From Pararge aegeria (Eukaryota > Arthropoda > Insecta > Lepidoptera > Nymphalidae), in assembly GCF_905163445.1 (NCBI RefSeq), contig NC_053184.1, forward strand, positions 4,836,001 to 4,900,000: a DNA stretch of 64,000 nt, given 5' to 3'. The notes under the pieces are model-generated. The model was not told the origin of the DNA and searched no databases. It saw only the letters and a program-made list of their open reading frames with translations. The position numbers and the translations under genes were made by a program. Numbering within the stretch: position 1 is the first letter of the stretch; every line of letters begins with the position of its first letter. This document shows positions 34,896 to 44,524 of this stretch, piece after piece.

Positions 34896-35415
34896 GGAAG
34901 TGGTGATAGCCTAGTGGTTAAGACTTCGGCCTCCCTTCCACCGAATTTTCTGTTGATAAATGCTTGTTCACAGAATAAGAACATACAGAAACCGTGTAGA
35001 AAACTAATATTGAAGCATCAAAAACCACTCCACTTTAGTAGTGTTTCTCGCATAGGCGGTTAGTCACTTCATTCCATATAGCAGTATAAGTAATTATTTG
35101 AACCGTAATTATTTTTACTGGGAAAAATAGGATAAATTTGTAAGGTAGCAACATTCCGTTGGTGTGAAGTGAGACGTGCGCGGTCGCGGACCGTTTTCAC
35201 TGTTTATGGACACAATGCAATAATAATGCACACAATAATGGCTGAAAGAGGATTCCGTATGTTTTTAAATCTATGTGCTTTTTTTAATTTAAGCAATTTA
35301 AATAACACTTGCTTTTACGGTAAAGGACAATATCCTGATGATCGTCAGCATGCCTGAGAGTTCTCCGTTACGTTCTCAAAGGCGTGTGAAGTCTACTAAT
35401 GCCAGTAATGTGTTA
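34896..35415 (+). repeat. SINE-C interrupted by unrelated sequence
   Basis: Head GGAAGTGGTGATAGCCTAG, TTAAGACTTCGGCCTCCC at 34896-34938. The SINE-C 3' block GCATGCCTGAGAGTTCTCCG, TCTCAAAGGCGTGTGAAGTC resumes at 35349. The roughly 400 bp between may be an insertion or these may be two separate fragments. Confidence 0.45.
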
Positions 35416-36760
35416 TAAATGATTATAATAAATATGTACTAGTACATGCTAATTTTATAATGCATGTAAAAAAATATTATTAAAAATAAAATTTCGGAAC
35501 GGACAGGATTTGAACCTTCGACTCTCTAGCAATCAAACAATAATATTATAGCGAACATTTTTATATGCATTTTAAATTTATAAAATTGATATTTTCTCCA
35601 AGTGTATGTATTTATGTGTATTAAAAATTATAACATTAGTATGTGCTATTCATATAAACGGTAGGTATATCCCCTGAAATAGTTGATACACCGATAGCTT
35701 TGTTTTTTAAGAGGTACTTCTCACTATCATCACTCTCATTCAAAAGTATATTACTTGGAATAATACTTATACAATAAATATTTGTATATTATAGATAAAC
35801 AGTCAGCAGTTATTTCTCTGCTATAGTTCTTGAGACAGATTTTTCTAATGTCATCACTCTAAAGAAAACATCTAAACGAATCTCCACATAGTGTAAAATT
35901 AAGTAGCTTTCAGCGTCTGTATGTTTATCCACTAACTCCTCTTAAACCACGCATCGGATTTTGGTGCTGTTTTCACCATCGTTTAGGTAAGTTCCACATA
36001 TAGTTCATACATATAAACAACCAAGTCTAATTAAGTTTTTTGTAACTAGATAACATTTTTTTTTGCAACAGTCGCCGAAAAATAACTCTATAGTTTTTTT
36101 CTAATATATACCGGTGCGAAGCCAGAGCGGATCGCTAGTGTAAATATAAGGATTTAATTGATATAATTGATTTTGATTCCGTTTTCCTTGCATGCCCTGC
36201 GAAGTGTTGCTTGGCTTGGGCCTATAATTTTTACTATAAATAAAAACTTGGCTACTTGGCTTTAAAAACATGGCAAACTTTACGGGTTCCTTGTTTACAC
36301 TGTTGGTTAAACTAAGGAACCTTAAAAAGAGAGAGCTTCATACTCATAACACTTAAACATAATTTAGCTTACGAGTTCCGTGAAAATAAAAAATACTGCT
36401 TATTATATTATTGCAAGAGCGATGGAGCCACAGAGTGACCATCGTGCGTTGGTATGCCAGTGAAATTGTTTATTGCCAAGGCGATGTTGACGTGCGGAAC
36501 CAACATAATTGCCACTTAATGAATCACTCTGCGACACGTCTATTGAGTACATACGCAACGAATCAAGAATAACTGACGTTCCGTTCCGTGACGTTATATC
36601 GGGGTACATAGTTTATACACAACTAAAAAAAAAACACTCACATGAAACTACCTAGCCTCGATTGACCCTTGGTAGTCGTGATAATTCCGTTTCTAATTTA
36701 ATTAGGAAAATAATATGAAATTTTAATTACAACAAGAGCTTAAAACTCATAGCACCTGGA
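35416..36760. other. AT-rich stretch without a recognised gene
   Basis: About 35493-35535 is a minus-strand tRNA-like head (GGACAGGATTTGAACCTTCG). No gene supported; the frame at 36403-36609 is without motif. Confidence 0.3.
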
Positions 36761-36764
36761 CCTT

Positions 36765-37119
36765 CTTTTTTTGCCAGGGTAAAATGTATCCTATGGCCCT
36801 GGGATGCAAAATTTCACCAAGTGCTCTCCAGGATGCTAGTAATATAGGTAACAAACAAACCGGCGTGCCGTGTAGCGTGCGCCTACCTGGAGGATTCGGC
36901 AGTGACCAGGCCATCGACGATGGGACCTGCCATGCATTGGGGGTCAAAACCTTGGCGAGAGTGCGGTGAATACGCAAAGTGAATCCCGTACTCTCACTTA
37001 TAAGTCTGTCGAGGGACACACAGAGTTTTTAGTGGTTGCAAGTCCCACATAACCACTCCGTTTCGCCTTACGGAGTGGAGGTATGCTTCATGCATTTTCT
37101 CGGTAAAAAAAAAAAAAAA
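36765..37119 (+). mobile_element. Retroelement 3' end with A-tail
   Basis: A GC-richer segment with TGCCAGGGTAAAATGTATCC, CCATCGACGATGGGACCTGC, a small hairpin (CACTCCG and CGGAGTG near 37047-37076) and a run of 15 A at 37105-37119. This fits the 3' untranslated end of a LINE. No reverse-transcriptase coding remains. Confidence 0.45.
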
Positions 37120-37240
37120 GGTAACCTACAAACAGACACATTACGCATTCATAATATGGATAAGTATGGATTTCTACATATTTTGTAATATAAACAACCA
37201 GTTAAACTAGTGTAGGTGTTTTTATATGAGATGCTTTACC

Positions 37241-37345
37241 AGTGGCGTGCATAGAGGGTATGCACAGGGTAAGCAGATGATATAAAATGAAAAAAATCTC
37301 CAGTACCAGTTATGAAAAACTTAAGGATAGGCATTGTAAGGGATT
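37241..37345 (+). mobile_element. hAT-type MITE, left half only
   Basis: CAGTGGCGTGCATAGAGGG, GTATGCACAGGGTAAGCAG and ATCTCCAGTACCAGTTATG match the left half of the MITE at 13520-13723. The right half is missing. Confidence 0.65.
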
Positions 37346-37865
37346 TTCAAATTTTTATTATTGTTCTGTATTGACCAACTGTTAGATGTCAGGAGCGCGT
37401 TCTTTCAGCAGCCGTATAATTAAGCGGTGACAGTCCTAGTCCGCAGACCATTGACTGCATCGCCGTCTAAAGGATGTTTTGTCATTTCCGTTTAGGACAG
37501 CAGCTTCTGGAGACTTGATTGATGTCGCTATTCCAGCACTTAGGTACCCCAACGACCATCGGTTTTCCGAGCCAGTCCAAGGACCGTGAATTTTGGAACT
37601 CCCTAGCAATTTCCAGCAGCTGAGGACGTGGATCGGATGAAGTAATGAGGATGATGAAGATAAGACAATTCACTGGCACTGACAGGACACTGTGTGCCAA
37701 TCAAAATTAAACTTAGGTACAGTCGTGTGTAACCGGCCTAACACGCCACTTTATAATAAACCAAAGTTCACATTAGTGATTCCACAACAAAGTGACAGCT
37801 GGGGGCATTACCGATAGCGTGTTGGGTGAATTTTTCAGCCGGTTACCGGTAAACGATTGTCGATA
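37346..37865. other. GC-richer patch without a recognised gene
   Basis: Contains CGACCATCGGTTTTCCGAGC, shared in part with 25225. A 72-codon minus frame at 37482-37700 crosses it. Could be a LINE relic. Confidence 0.25.
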
Positions 37866-37869
37866 ATAA

Positions 37870-38236
37870 TATGTCACCCTGTCTCACCACCCGTGTGGGA
37901 CCTTGACCAATGACCTATATTAGCGCGGTTTGCTTTCGCCGCGCCCTCTTTTAAATATTCAACGCTGTAATCACCGTTCGACCGTAATAAACGTTTATGA
38001 ATGAACGCTTCTAAGCTTTTAACTGTAAAGCCGGCCGTACACACTGTGGGTCTCACAATGGGTAGACCATAGTTAGGCATTAGGGTCTCCGCCCACGTTT
38101 GAGTTCTTGTCGGTAGATAGGTAGGGCTTTTTACGAGAGGGCACATCCGGGGAAGTACTACCGCAATCTTCCGCCAATCAGCATTGCCGTCTAAAGGGCA
38201 ATGGTTGCCAGTATCATTACAGGTGCATGAGGCTTA
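37870..38236 (+). mobile_element. Retroelement 3' end, left part, split by Harbinger
   Basis: CATCCGGGGAAGTACTACCG, CAGCATTGCCGTCTAAAGG and ATTACAGGTGCATGAGG resemble the 3' end of a retroelement common in Lepidoptera. Its right part (42241-42269: GCACCTACGCCTCAG and a run of 11 A) lies beyond the Harbinger element. A 90-codon minus-strand frame here is not a gene. Confidence 0.4.
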
Positions 38237-38255
38237 TGGCGCATCCACACATGCC
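38237..38255 (+). repeat. Harbinger left terminal inverted repeat
   Basis: TGGCGCATCCACACATGCC, identical to the reverse complement of 42219-42237. Several GCCGCCGG-type blocks follow inside (38254-38335). Confidence 0.9.
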
Positions 38256-38408
38256 GCCGGCTTATGCCGCCGGGTTTGCCGCCGACTTTCAGACCGCCTT
38301 GCCGCTGACTTTGCCGCCGGCTTTACCGGCGGCCTGCAGTCGCGGTTGCAATTTACGCAGTAGTGTTGTGACTTTCGTTGAAATTAGTCGTGTACGTAGA
38401 ATCGAAAG

Positions 38409-40261
38409 ATGTTGGACTATGATATAGTTGCGTGTATCGCAAGTGTAGTGTTGTATGTCATTATTCATAAAAAGAACCGCAAAATCAAACGAAGATATTG
38501 GGTCAGACCAAGTCTTCGAAATAGGCCTAATGTGTCCCCGATACTTGAAGATTTTAGAAGGGACGACATAAACCGAAGAAATATTCGTTCGAAATTTAAC
38601 ACTTTTCTAAGGATCTCTAGTGAAGAATTTGAAATATTACTGAATTTAACTGGACCCATGATATCAAAAACTGACACCCGCTGGAGAAATGCTGTGTCAG
38701 CTTCCGATCGACTAGCAATTACTTTGAGATACCTGGCTACAGGAGACTCTTATTTTTCACTCGGTACACTGTTTAAAGTGTCTCCACAAGTTATTTCTTT
38801 AATAATTCTAGATGTTTGTCAAACTTTGGTGTCTACATTATCCAATTATTTAAGGGTAAGTACAAAATATCCGTAACACATTAGGTAGTTAGAAACTGAA
38901 CACCTACATTAGAAAACAAAACAGACCACATACATTCACACAGTTACGGCATGTACAAGACACAATTATAATATTTGATTTTATACTGTAGGGGAGAGTG
39001 CAATGGGTAACAGTGAATCAACTTTTTTGTAGAGCTAAATATTGCCACAATTTAACACTTTTAGAATGTGTTTTTATAATAAAGCCTGAGCAAAATCAAT
39101 AAGGTACACACTGCCATAGCAATCTTAGGGCTACCTTTCTCAGGTTTATAGATATGACTATTTTTTTAAAGAAAGGATTTCCCTTTCTTTAAAAAAAATA
39201 GTCATATCTGATGACGCCATGTGACTTTTGATTCATATTAAATACTTTTTACAAACTGCAGCATTACATTTTTAAAACTTCAAAATATTTTGCTTTCATA
39301 CTTACTTTTCCGTCGCACCCCGGTAGCGAGTCAAGGGCAATACAAAATAGAACGTAAAATGCTATATCGTGTAAATGTGCGCATTATATAGGCCGCGTTC
39401 GATCCACTGTACCCCTTGATCCACCGTTACCCACTCTCCCCTACCTGGAACTTCACACACATTTTACATACATATAACTAGAACTAAACACACAAATATC
39501 ACAAACAATTTTTTTTACAGATGCCGAATACACATGGAGAATGGCTATCAGTGGCTCGAAGTTTCATGCAGAAATGGAATGTACCTAATTGCGTAGGTGC
39601 CCTCGATGGGAAACATATACGTATACTATGTCCAACTAATAGCGGTTCTGAGTTTTTTAATTATAAGTCATATTTCAGTATTGTTTTGCTAGCTTTAATC
39701 GATGCCAATTATAACTTTTTATACGTAGACATTGGATGTCAGGGCAGAATATCTGATGGTGGAGTTCTACGAAATTCAACTTTATTTGATATGATACGAG
39801 ATGGAACTTTAAGTCTGCCACAAGCGATTCCATTACAAGGGAGAAATACACCTGTACCTTTTTATTTCATCGGTGACGATGCTTTCCCCATCTCACAGAA
39901 TATAATAAAACCGTTTTCTGGATATCATGCAAAAGGATCACCTGAGAGGGTTTTTAATTATAGACTTAGTCGCGGGCGCATGGTTGTAGAAGACGCGTTT
40001 GGCATTTTATCTAATAAATTCAGAATTTTGCATTCACGCATTGGTTTACAAAATGAGAAAGCAAAAATTGTCGTGATGGCTTGTGTGCATCTGCATAATT
40101 TTATGAAGAGAAATGAAAGAACTACTGATGGAGTTTTGAACGAAATGCAACAAAATATACCGCAGATCGCTCTAAATGTAGAACCAAGTGTAATTAGAAA
40201 TGAGCTAAAATGTTATTTTCTATCGGAACAAGGTCAGCTTCCTTGGCAATATCAAATATAA
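38409..40261 (+). CDS. PIF/Harbinger DDE transposase (two exons)
   Basis: Coding exons 38409-38855 and 39521-40261 join in phase 0 across an intron that starts GTAAGT (38856) and ends TTTTTTTACAG (39520), giving 395 residues, close to HARBI1-type proteins. Exon 1 has the RRYWVRPSL motif typical of the family (residues 28-36) and a helix-turn-helix-like segment (about 100-140). Exon 2 carries the nuclease: GALDGKHI (first Asp, residue 178), YVDIGCQG (second Asp, residue 219) and VVEDAFG (Glu, residue 306). Established role: cutting and pasting the element with its DNA-binding partner in the nucleus. The start is the first ATG of the open frame. Poly-A signal AATAAA at 40273. No frameshift or stop was seen. 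The partner gene is convergent at 40468. Confidence 0.9.
38989..39447. mobile_element. MITE nested in the transposase intron
   Basis: GTAGGGGAGAGTGCAATGGG at the left faces CCCACTCTCCCCTAC at the right as imperfect inverted ends (the pair GGGTAACnGTGnATCAA is shared). An internal hairpin lies at about 39150-39213 (GATATGACTATTTTTTTAAA and its complement). It occupies most of the 665-bp intron and leaves both splice borders intact. No clear target duplication. Confidence 0.65.
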
Positions 40262-40467
40262 TGTTTGAAAGAAATAAAATATGATTATTCAAATAATTGT
40301 TTTATTTAGGAATCAGAAACATGTATCAATAATTTTAAGCTTTTATTAAAATAAAATAATTTAACCGAAAATATAAACATTTATTTTAGTTTTAAGTAAA
40401 GGCATTGCGTTTTTCGTCATTTTAATATGTAACCTTATTTTAATCTATTACACTATTTTCGGTTAAA
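40262..40467. terminator. Shared 3' region of the two Harbinger genes
   Basis: The 206 bp between the convergent stop codons hold AATAAA at 40273-40278 for the transposase. For the minus-strand gene, TTTATT at 40301-40306 and again near 40337 (AATAAA when read on the minus strand). Confidence 0.55.
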
Positions 40468-42081
40468 TTATTTGGTTAAATTATTTTCCAAGACTTGTAA
40501 CAGACTGTCACTTGTATTGACATCTGGGCTATTTTGCATTTCATAGTCTGATTGAACAGAGTAAGAGCGCGAAGTTGAGGGCGACGGTGACATTGCTAAC
40601 GTTGTAGGTTGGCCGGTGAAGTATCCTGGACGAACATTTTGATAACGAAGAGGCTGAGTAGTATTACTAGTATCAAAATTCATCGAACCCATTCTCATTT
40701 CTGCTTCATAGATAATATTCTGGATTTGATGTTGTACTGTACACATCGTGTAATGATCCATCTTCCTCAACTTGCTACTTATATAGTCTGCAAATATAGC
40801 AGCATCATCGCGTTGCCTTGCATTAGACGTGATCTCCCTCAGTAATTGCAAAGCTTCATCAACTTCAGGTTCTCTCTCTATATTTCGCTTTCGTGAAGTC
40901 CTTGTCGAAGGTAGCGTAGTCTGGGGAGTGATATTATCTTGAGAAGACTGAAAATAAAAAGGAAATCTTATAAATAATTGCAAACAAGCTTCAATACTAT
41001 ATTTTGAATATATCCTATCAGTATGTAAATATTAAATAAAAACCAAGCTTATAAACATAACATGTATGTATAGTGTATACAAATAATTATGTAAGTTTAA
41101 GCTACATTTACTCAGTAAATAATTGATATTATTTCTTTATATATTTTTTTTCATCTTACATATCATACTTCATACTTCATACTAATATATACTAATATTA
41201 TAAATGCGAAAGTGTGTTTGTTGGTTTGTCCTTGAATCACGCCGCAACAGAGCTACGGATCGACATGATTTTTTGCATGGGGATAGTTAAGGTCCTGGAG
41301 AGTGACATAGGCTACTTTTTATCCCGGAAAATCAAAGAGTTCCCAAGGGATTTTAAAAACTTAATCCACGCGAACGAAGTCGCGGGCATCAGCTAGTTGG
41401 CCATATATCACGTCCTCAAGTATTGCAAATGTCTCACCAGTAACCCTGTACACTCTTCACGAGCGCTTATTCCCGAATACTTCGCTTTCGGTAAGTGTTA
41501 TGCCGACTACATAAGGTCAAAAACGAGAGTATGCTCGCCCGCGCTCCGTGGTATTATGTATTGTTACCGGGTTGTAGGTAGTAGGTATCTAAAATATTAA
41601 TACGCGAAGCAAAAACTTTGTACCTACCCCTATTAACGAAAATATTGCATAATGAAATATGTATTTTAAATTTATTATGGTCGACCAACTAGTCTACTTA
41701 GGTAATTATAAGAATTTGATGGGTACTTACACTAGGTGTGTGGCTGTTCAGAGTCGGTACCGGTGCATTCTTGTCATTAAGAAATGATAACGCCTTATAA
41801 GCAAACCATTTCGGCAATTGAACATCATCCCGTCCAGATCCACTCCTTTTAGATTCTTCAAATTTGCGTTTTTCTCGAAAATAATGGCTAGATAAATTCT
41901 TCAGTTTTCTCTCAATTTCTGTTGATGCTATGTTGAACACAGAAGCAATATCCCTAACAGCATCGTTTCTTTTGTTGCGATTCTTGAAATCCATATGCCT
42001 TGGGTTCCACAATAGTTCATTTTCTTGATACTTTTCTATTAATAAAAGTACAGCACTATCATCCCAGTTAAATTCTGTCAT
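40468..42081 (-). CDS. Harbinger MADF/Myb-like DNA-binding partner protein
   Basis: Coding exons 42081-41731 and 40947-40468 (minus strand) join in phase 0 across an intron with GTAAGT (41730-41725) and TTTTCAG (ends 40948), giving 276 residues. Residues about 10-102 form a MADF (Myb/SANT-like) domain with LIEKYQENELLWN, VRDIASVF, KNLSSHYFREKRK and LPKWFAYKALSFL. A basic patch SRKRNIER (136-143) may be a nuclear signal. A BESS-like segment follows at about 164-200 (DAAIFADYISSKL, VQHQIQNII). In PIF/Harbinger elements this second protein binds subterminal DNA and brings the transposase to the nucleus and the ends; that role is inferred here. Its intron holds a Helitron-like repeat. No stop or frameshift was seen. 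Confidence 0.85.
41184..41396 (+). mobile_element. Helitron-like element in the MADF-gene intron
   Basis: Starts ATATACTAATATTATAAATG, then GAAAGTGTGTTTGTTGG, TGACATAGGCTACTTTTTAT, CCCGGAAAATCAAAGAGTTC, and ends AAGTCGCGGGCATCAGCTAGT. This is the clearest copy of the family in the window and agrees with the non-autonomous Helitron-like repeats I know from Lepidoptera. Confidence 0.6.
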
Positions 42082-42218
42082 TTTGTTATTTAAATGAATA
42101 CGACAACACTACCACTCCGTATCGAAGCCGCAAGCAAACTGCCGCCGGCACCAAAAGCCGCGCGTGCCGCAGGTAAAAGATGCATGAGCCGCCGGCCATG
42201 CCGCCGGCCGTGCCGCCG

Positions 42219-42237
42219 GGCATGTGTGGATGCGCCA
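42219..42237 (-). repeat. Harbinger right terminal inverted repeat
   Basis: Exact reverse complement of 38237-38255. GCCGCCGG-type blocks lie just inside (42135-42220). Confidence 0.9.
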
Positions 42238-42240
42238 TTA

Positions 42241-42269
42241 GCACCTACGCCTCAGAATAAAAAAAAAAA
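42241..42269 (+). mobile_element. Retroelement 3' end, right part with A-tail
   Basis: GCACCTACGCCTCAGAAT and a run of 11 A. It continues the retroelement at 37870-38233 that the Harbinger element split. Confidence 0.4.
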
Positions 42270-42422
42270 CTCGGTGTATCCCGTTAAGCCCTTGTTGTGA
42301 AAGTGTGAAGTGATTGTGTGTGCGGGTGAATGTGACGGGAAAGTGCTTTAAGTCACGCGTCTGTCACAAAATAGTTCATCAAAGTCGGCGAAATTATCGG
42401 CCCAATTATCGAATCTACAATA

Positions 42423-42467
42423 AGCCTACTATTAAGTACTTTTATAAAAAGTACTTAATAGTAGGCT
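42423..42467. repeat. Perfect hairpin, 21-bp arms, 3-base loop
   Basis: The left arm is AGCCTACTATTAAGTACTTT plus one T, then ATA, then its exact reverse complement. Confidence 0.7.
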
Positions 42468-42511
42468 GTTCTCTTTCTCTTCAATGAGATGGCTCCCATC
42501 TTCAAAAAAAC

Positions 42512-42680
42512 CAAAAATTCAAAATTCATTTATTTCAATAGTAGGCCCAGTTTATAAGCACTTTTTAAGCGTCAAGTCAGGATGTTTGTAGTGACTCTAC
42601 CACCGGTTCGGAAGGCAGATTCCACCGAGAAGAACCGGCAAGAAACTTAGCGAATTGCTCTTTTCAACATCACTTTACAG
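42512..42680 (-). mobile_element. LINE 3' end, Jockey-like, short
   Basis: TCAAAATTCATTTATTTCAA, GTAGGCCCAGTTTATAAGC, TACCACCGGTTCGGAAGGC and ACCGAGAAGAACCGGCAAG match the 3' end at 1885-2060 on the minus strand. Confidence 0.55.
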
Positions 42681-43295
42681 AAATCTACGTCTTCCTCCCT
42701 AATGAGTAATGAGAGAGGTCAATAACCGATGCGGGCTTTCATTGGCGGGCAGACGATGATGATGACGATGAAAATGCAATCTTATCAAAATCTCGGAATA
42801 ACCGATAATGCCTGTATATAATATGTAAGAAGTAGATAATTCGTTACTAAACAGCCTACAGCAGGTACCCTACTCGCACATAATTTCGCAACGTTGAACA
42901 ATGGCACCGCAAATCGCCGCTGTCCTTGATTATTTTTTCCCCGCAAGTAATTAAGGTTTGCGTTGGCTTTTTACTCTCGCTTGGAACGGAAAAAAGCGAG
43001 AGTTCTAAATTAAAAAATGGTACTTTGCCGGTGACAAAGGAAACTTAGTTAAGCCACTGTTTATTTTCACATTTTCTGTACAAATATTTTCTAAATCTAA
43101 AGGGTTGACCTCGCTTAATACGATTAAGGTTGTTTATACCCAGCGATTGTTACGTGAGAGAGCACGTAATACGGCTTCCAAGCCATTTATATTTTCAAGT
43201 TAAATCATTTAAGTACCAACATCACTCCTAATACTATCGAATCAATATAATAATTATTATCTTATATCTTTAAACGAGCAATTCTTGTAATTTAT
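42681..43295. other. Stretch without a recognised gene
   Basis: No supported frame and no named repeat. Confidence 0.3.
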
Positions 43296-43623
43296 ATAAA
43301 AATGGAATCTCGGAATCGGCTCCAAAGATTTTCATGAAATTTAGTATACAGGGGGTTTCGGGGGCGATAAATCGATCTAGCTAGGATTCATTTTTAGAAA
43401 ATGTCATTTTATTTGTGTTTTATCGATAAATATATATATATAATTAGAATCTCGGAATCGGCTCCAACGATTTTCATGAAATTTAGTATAGTACAGGGGG
43501 TTTCGTGGGAGATAAATTGATCAAGCTAGGACTCATAATGGAATCTCGGAATCATTTATACTGGACATACGACTATTTTTTTAAGTCGACTCATTCGCGG
43601 ACGAAATCGCGCAGGTCCGCTAG
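43296..43623 (+). mobile_element. Helitron-like element with internal duplication
   Basis: GGAATCTCGGAATCGGCTCC, TTTCATGAAATTTAGTATA and CAGGGGGTTTCG occur at 43302 and again at 43448 (unit about 146 bp), with a third short start at 43540. The 3' end GACGAAATCGCGCAGGTCC then GCTAGT is the family signature. Confidence 0.5.
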
Positions 43624-44292
43624 TAGTGCTTAACATTAATAAGACCACAGATTAATGAATAAATAATTATTTAACAACATTTAAAGCCCGATACTCTCCC
43701 TATCTATGTTTATATTTTATGTTTTAATATATTTAATAATTAATATTATTGTAATATTATTATATTACAAGCAATTTCTCAGCTAATTCTTACACTCAGG
43801 GTGAAAAATTTTTACAATGGAAATGAGATGTCTAGGTGCATGCCATGACTTTTTTAATTTTTGTTTAGGTTTTTTTTTTTAGATAAAAACAAATAAACTA
43901 AATTGAGGTTTATGCTGACAACTTTGATATATTATAAATATTTGTAAAATATTTAATTCTTATGTATTAAATTTATTTTATTTTAACACCTCTTCCCTTA
44001 TTGTTTTTTTAAGTAGTCACTAAGTCTGCAAAGTATTTTCCAATTACCTACTCCAAAAAGGCTTAATTTACATATTTATTGCATTACATTATGATAAACG
44101 ATAAATAATCCATGTCGTATAGTACTTAAGACACTATGACACGTAGTTATTAATGAAGGTAATAACATGCATTGGGCTTATGATACCAAGGTCGCCCTTC
44201 AAACTTCGCATAGAATCAATTTATTCAAAACCGACTAAGTATCGAGGAAAGTTAATAATTGTTACGGTTTATGCTTCGTTCACACGGGCACA
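43624..44292. other. AT-rich stretch without a recognised gene
   Basis: Dominated by A/T runs; nothing coding. Confidence 0.35.
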
Positions 44293-44524
44293 GTAGCCTT
44301 TAAGTACAAGATTTGCTCGCTCGCAATAGAAGAGTCGTTTTCGCATATCAAATTCTCTACCGTCAAAGTAAATTGTAACTTATTTCGCTCAATTTAGAGG
44401 CGCTAATCCCGTACCTTTGGTTTTTATTTAACAAATGTCCTGTAGCCTTATCACAAGATTTGCTAGTTCGCAATCGAGGAGTCGTTTTCCAATATCAAAC
44501 TTTGTATTGTCAAAGTAAAATTGA
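44293..44524 (+). repeat. Two direct repeats of about 83 bp
   Basis: GTAGCCTTTAAGTACAAGAT, GCTCGCAATAGAAGAGTCG and CGTCAAAGTAAATTG (44293-44375) recur at 44442-44524 as GTAGCCTTATCACAAGATTT, TTCGCAATCGAGGAGTCG and TGTCAAAGTAAAATTG. Diverged, 149 bp apart. Confidence 0.6.

Larger units (their letters stand above)
38234..42240. mobile_element. PIF/Harbinger transposon with TTA target duplication
   Basis: The element proper is 38237-42237 (4001 bp), flanked by TTA at 38234-38236 and 42238-42240, the 3-bp TWA duplication expected of PIF/Harbinger. The outer 19 bp on both sides (TGGCGCATCCACACATGCC) are identical inverted repeats. Inside are a DDE transposase on the plus strand and a MADF-type protein on the minus strand, converging near 40.3-40.5 kb, the usual two-gene plan. 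Each gene has one intron with canonical GT/AG borders, and both frames are open. Each intron holds a smaller nested repeat. Intact ends, matching duplication and two open genes suggest a fairly young, potentially autonomous copy; activity is inference. Confidence 0.92.

Noticed and set aside
38227..38427. 66-codon proline- and alanine-rich frame
   Set aside because: It is the Harbinger terminal repeat with its GCCGCC array read as protein.
42094..42300. 68-codon arginine- and alanine-rich frame
   Set aside because: It is the right-end GCCGCC array of the Harbinger element.
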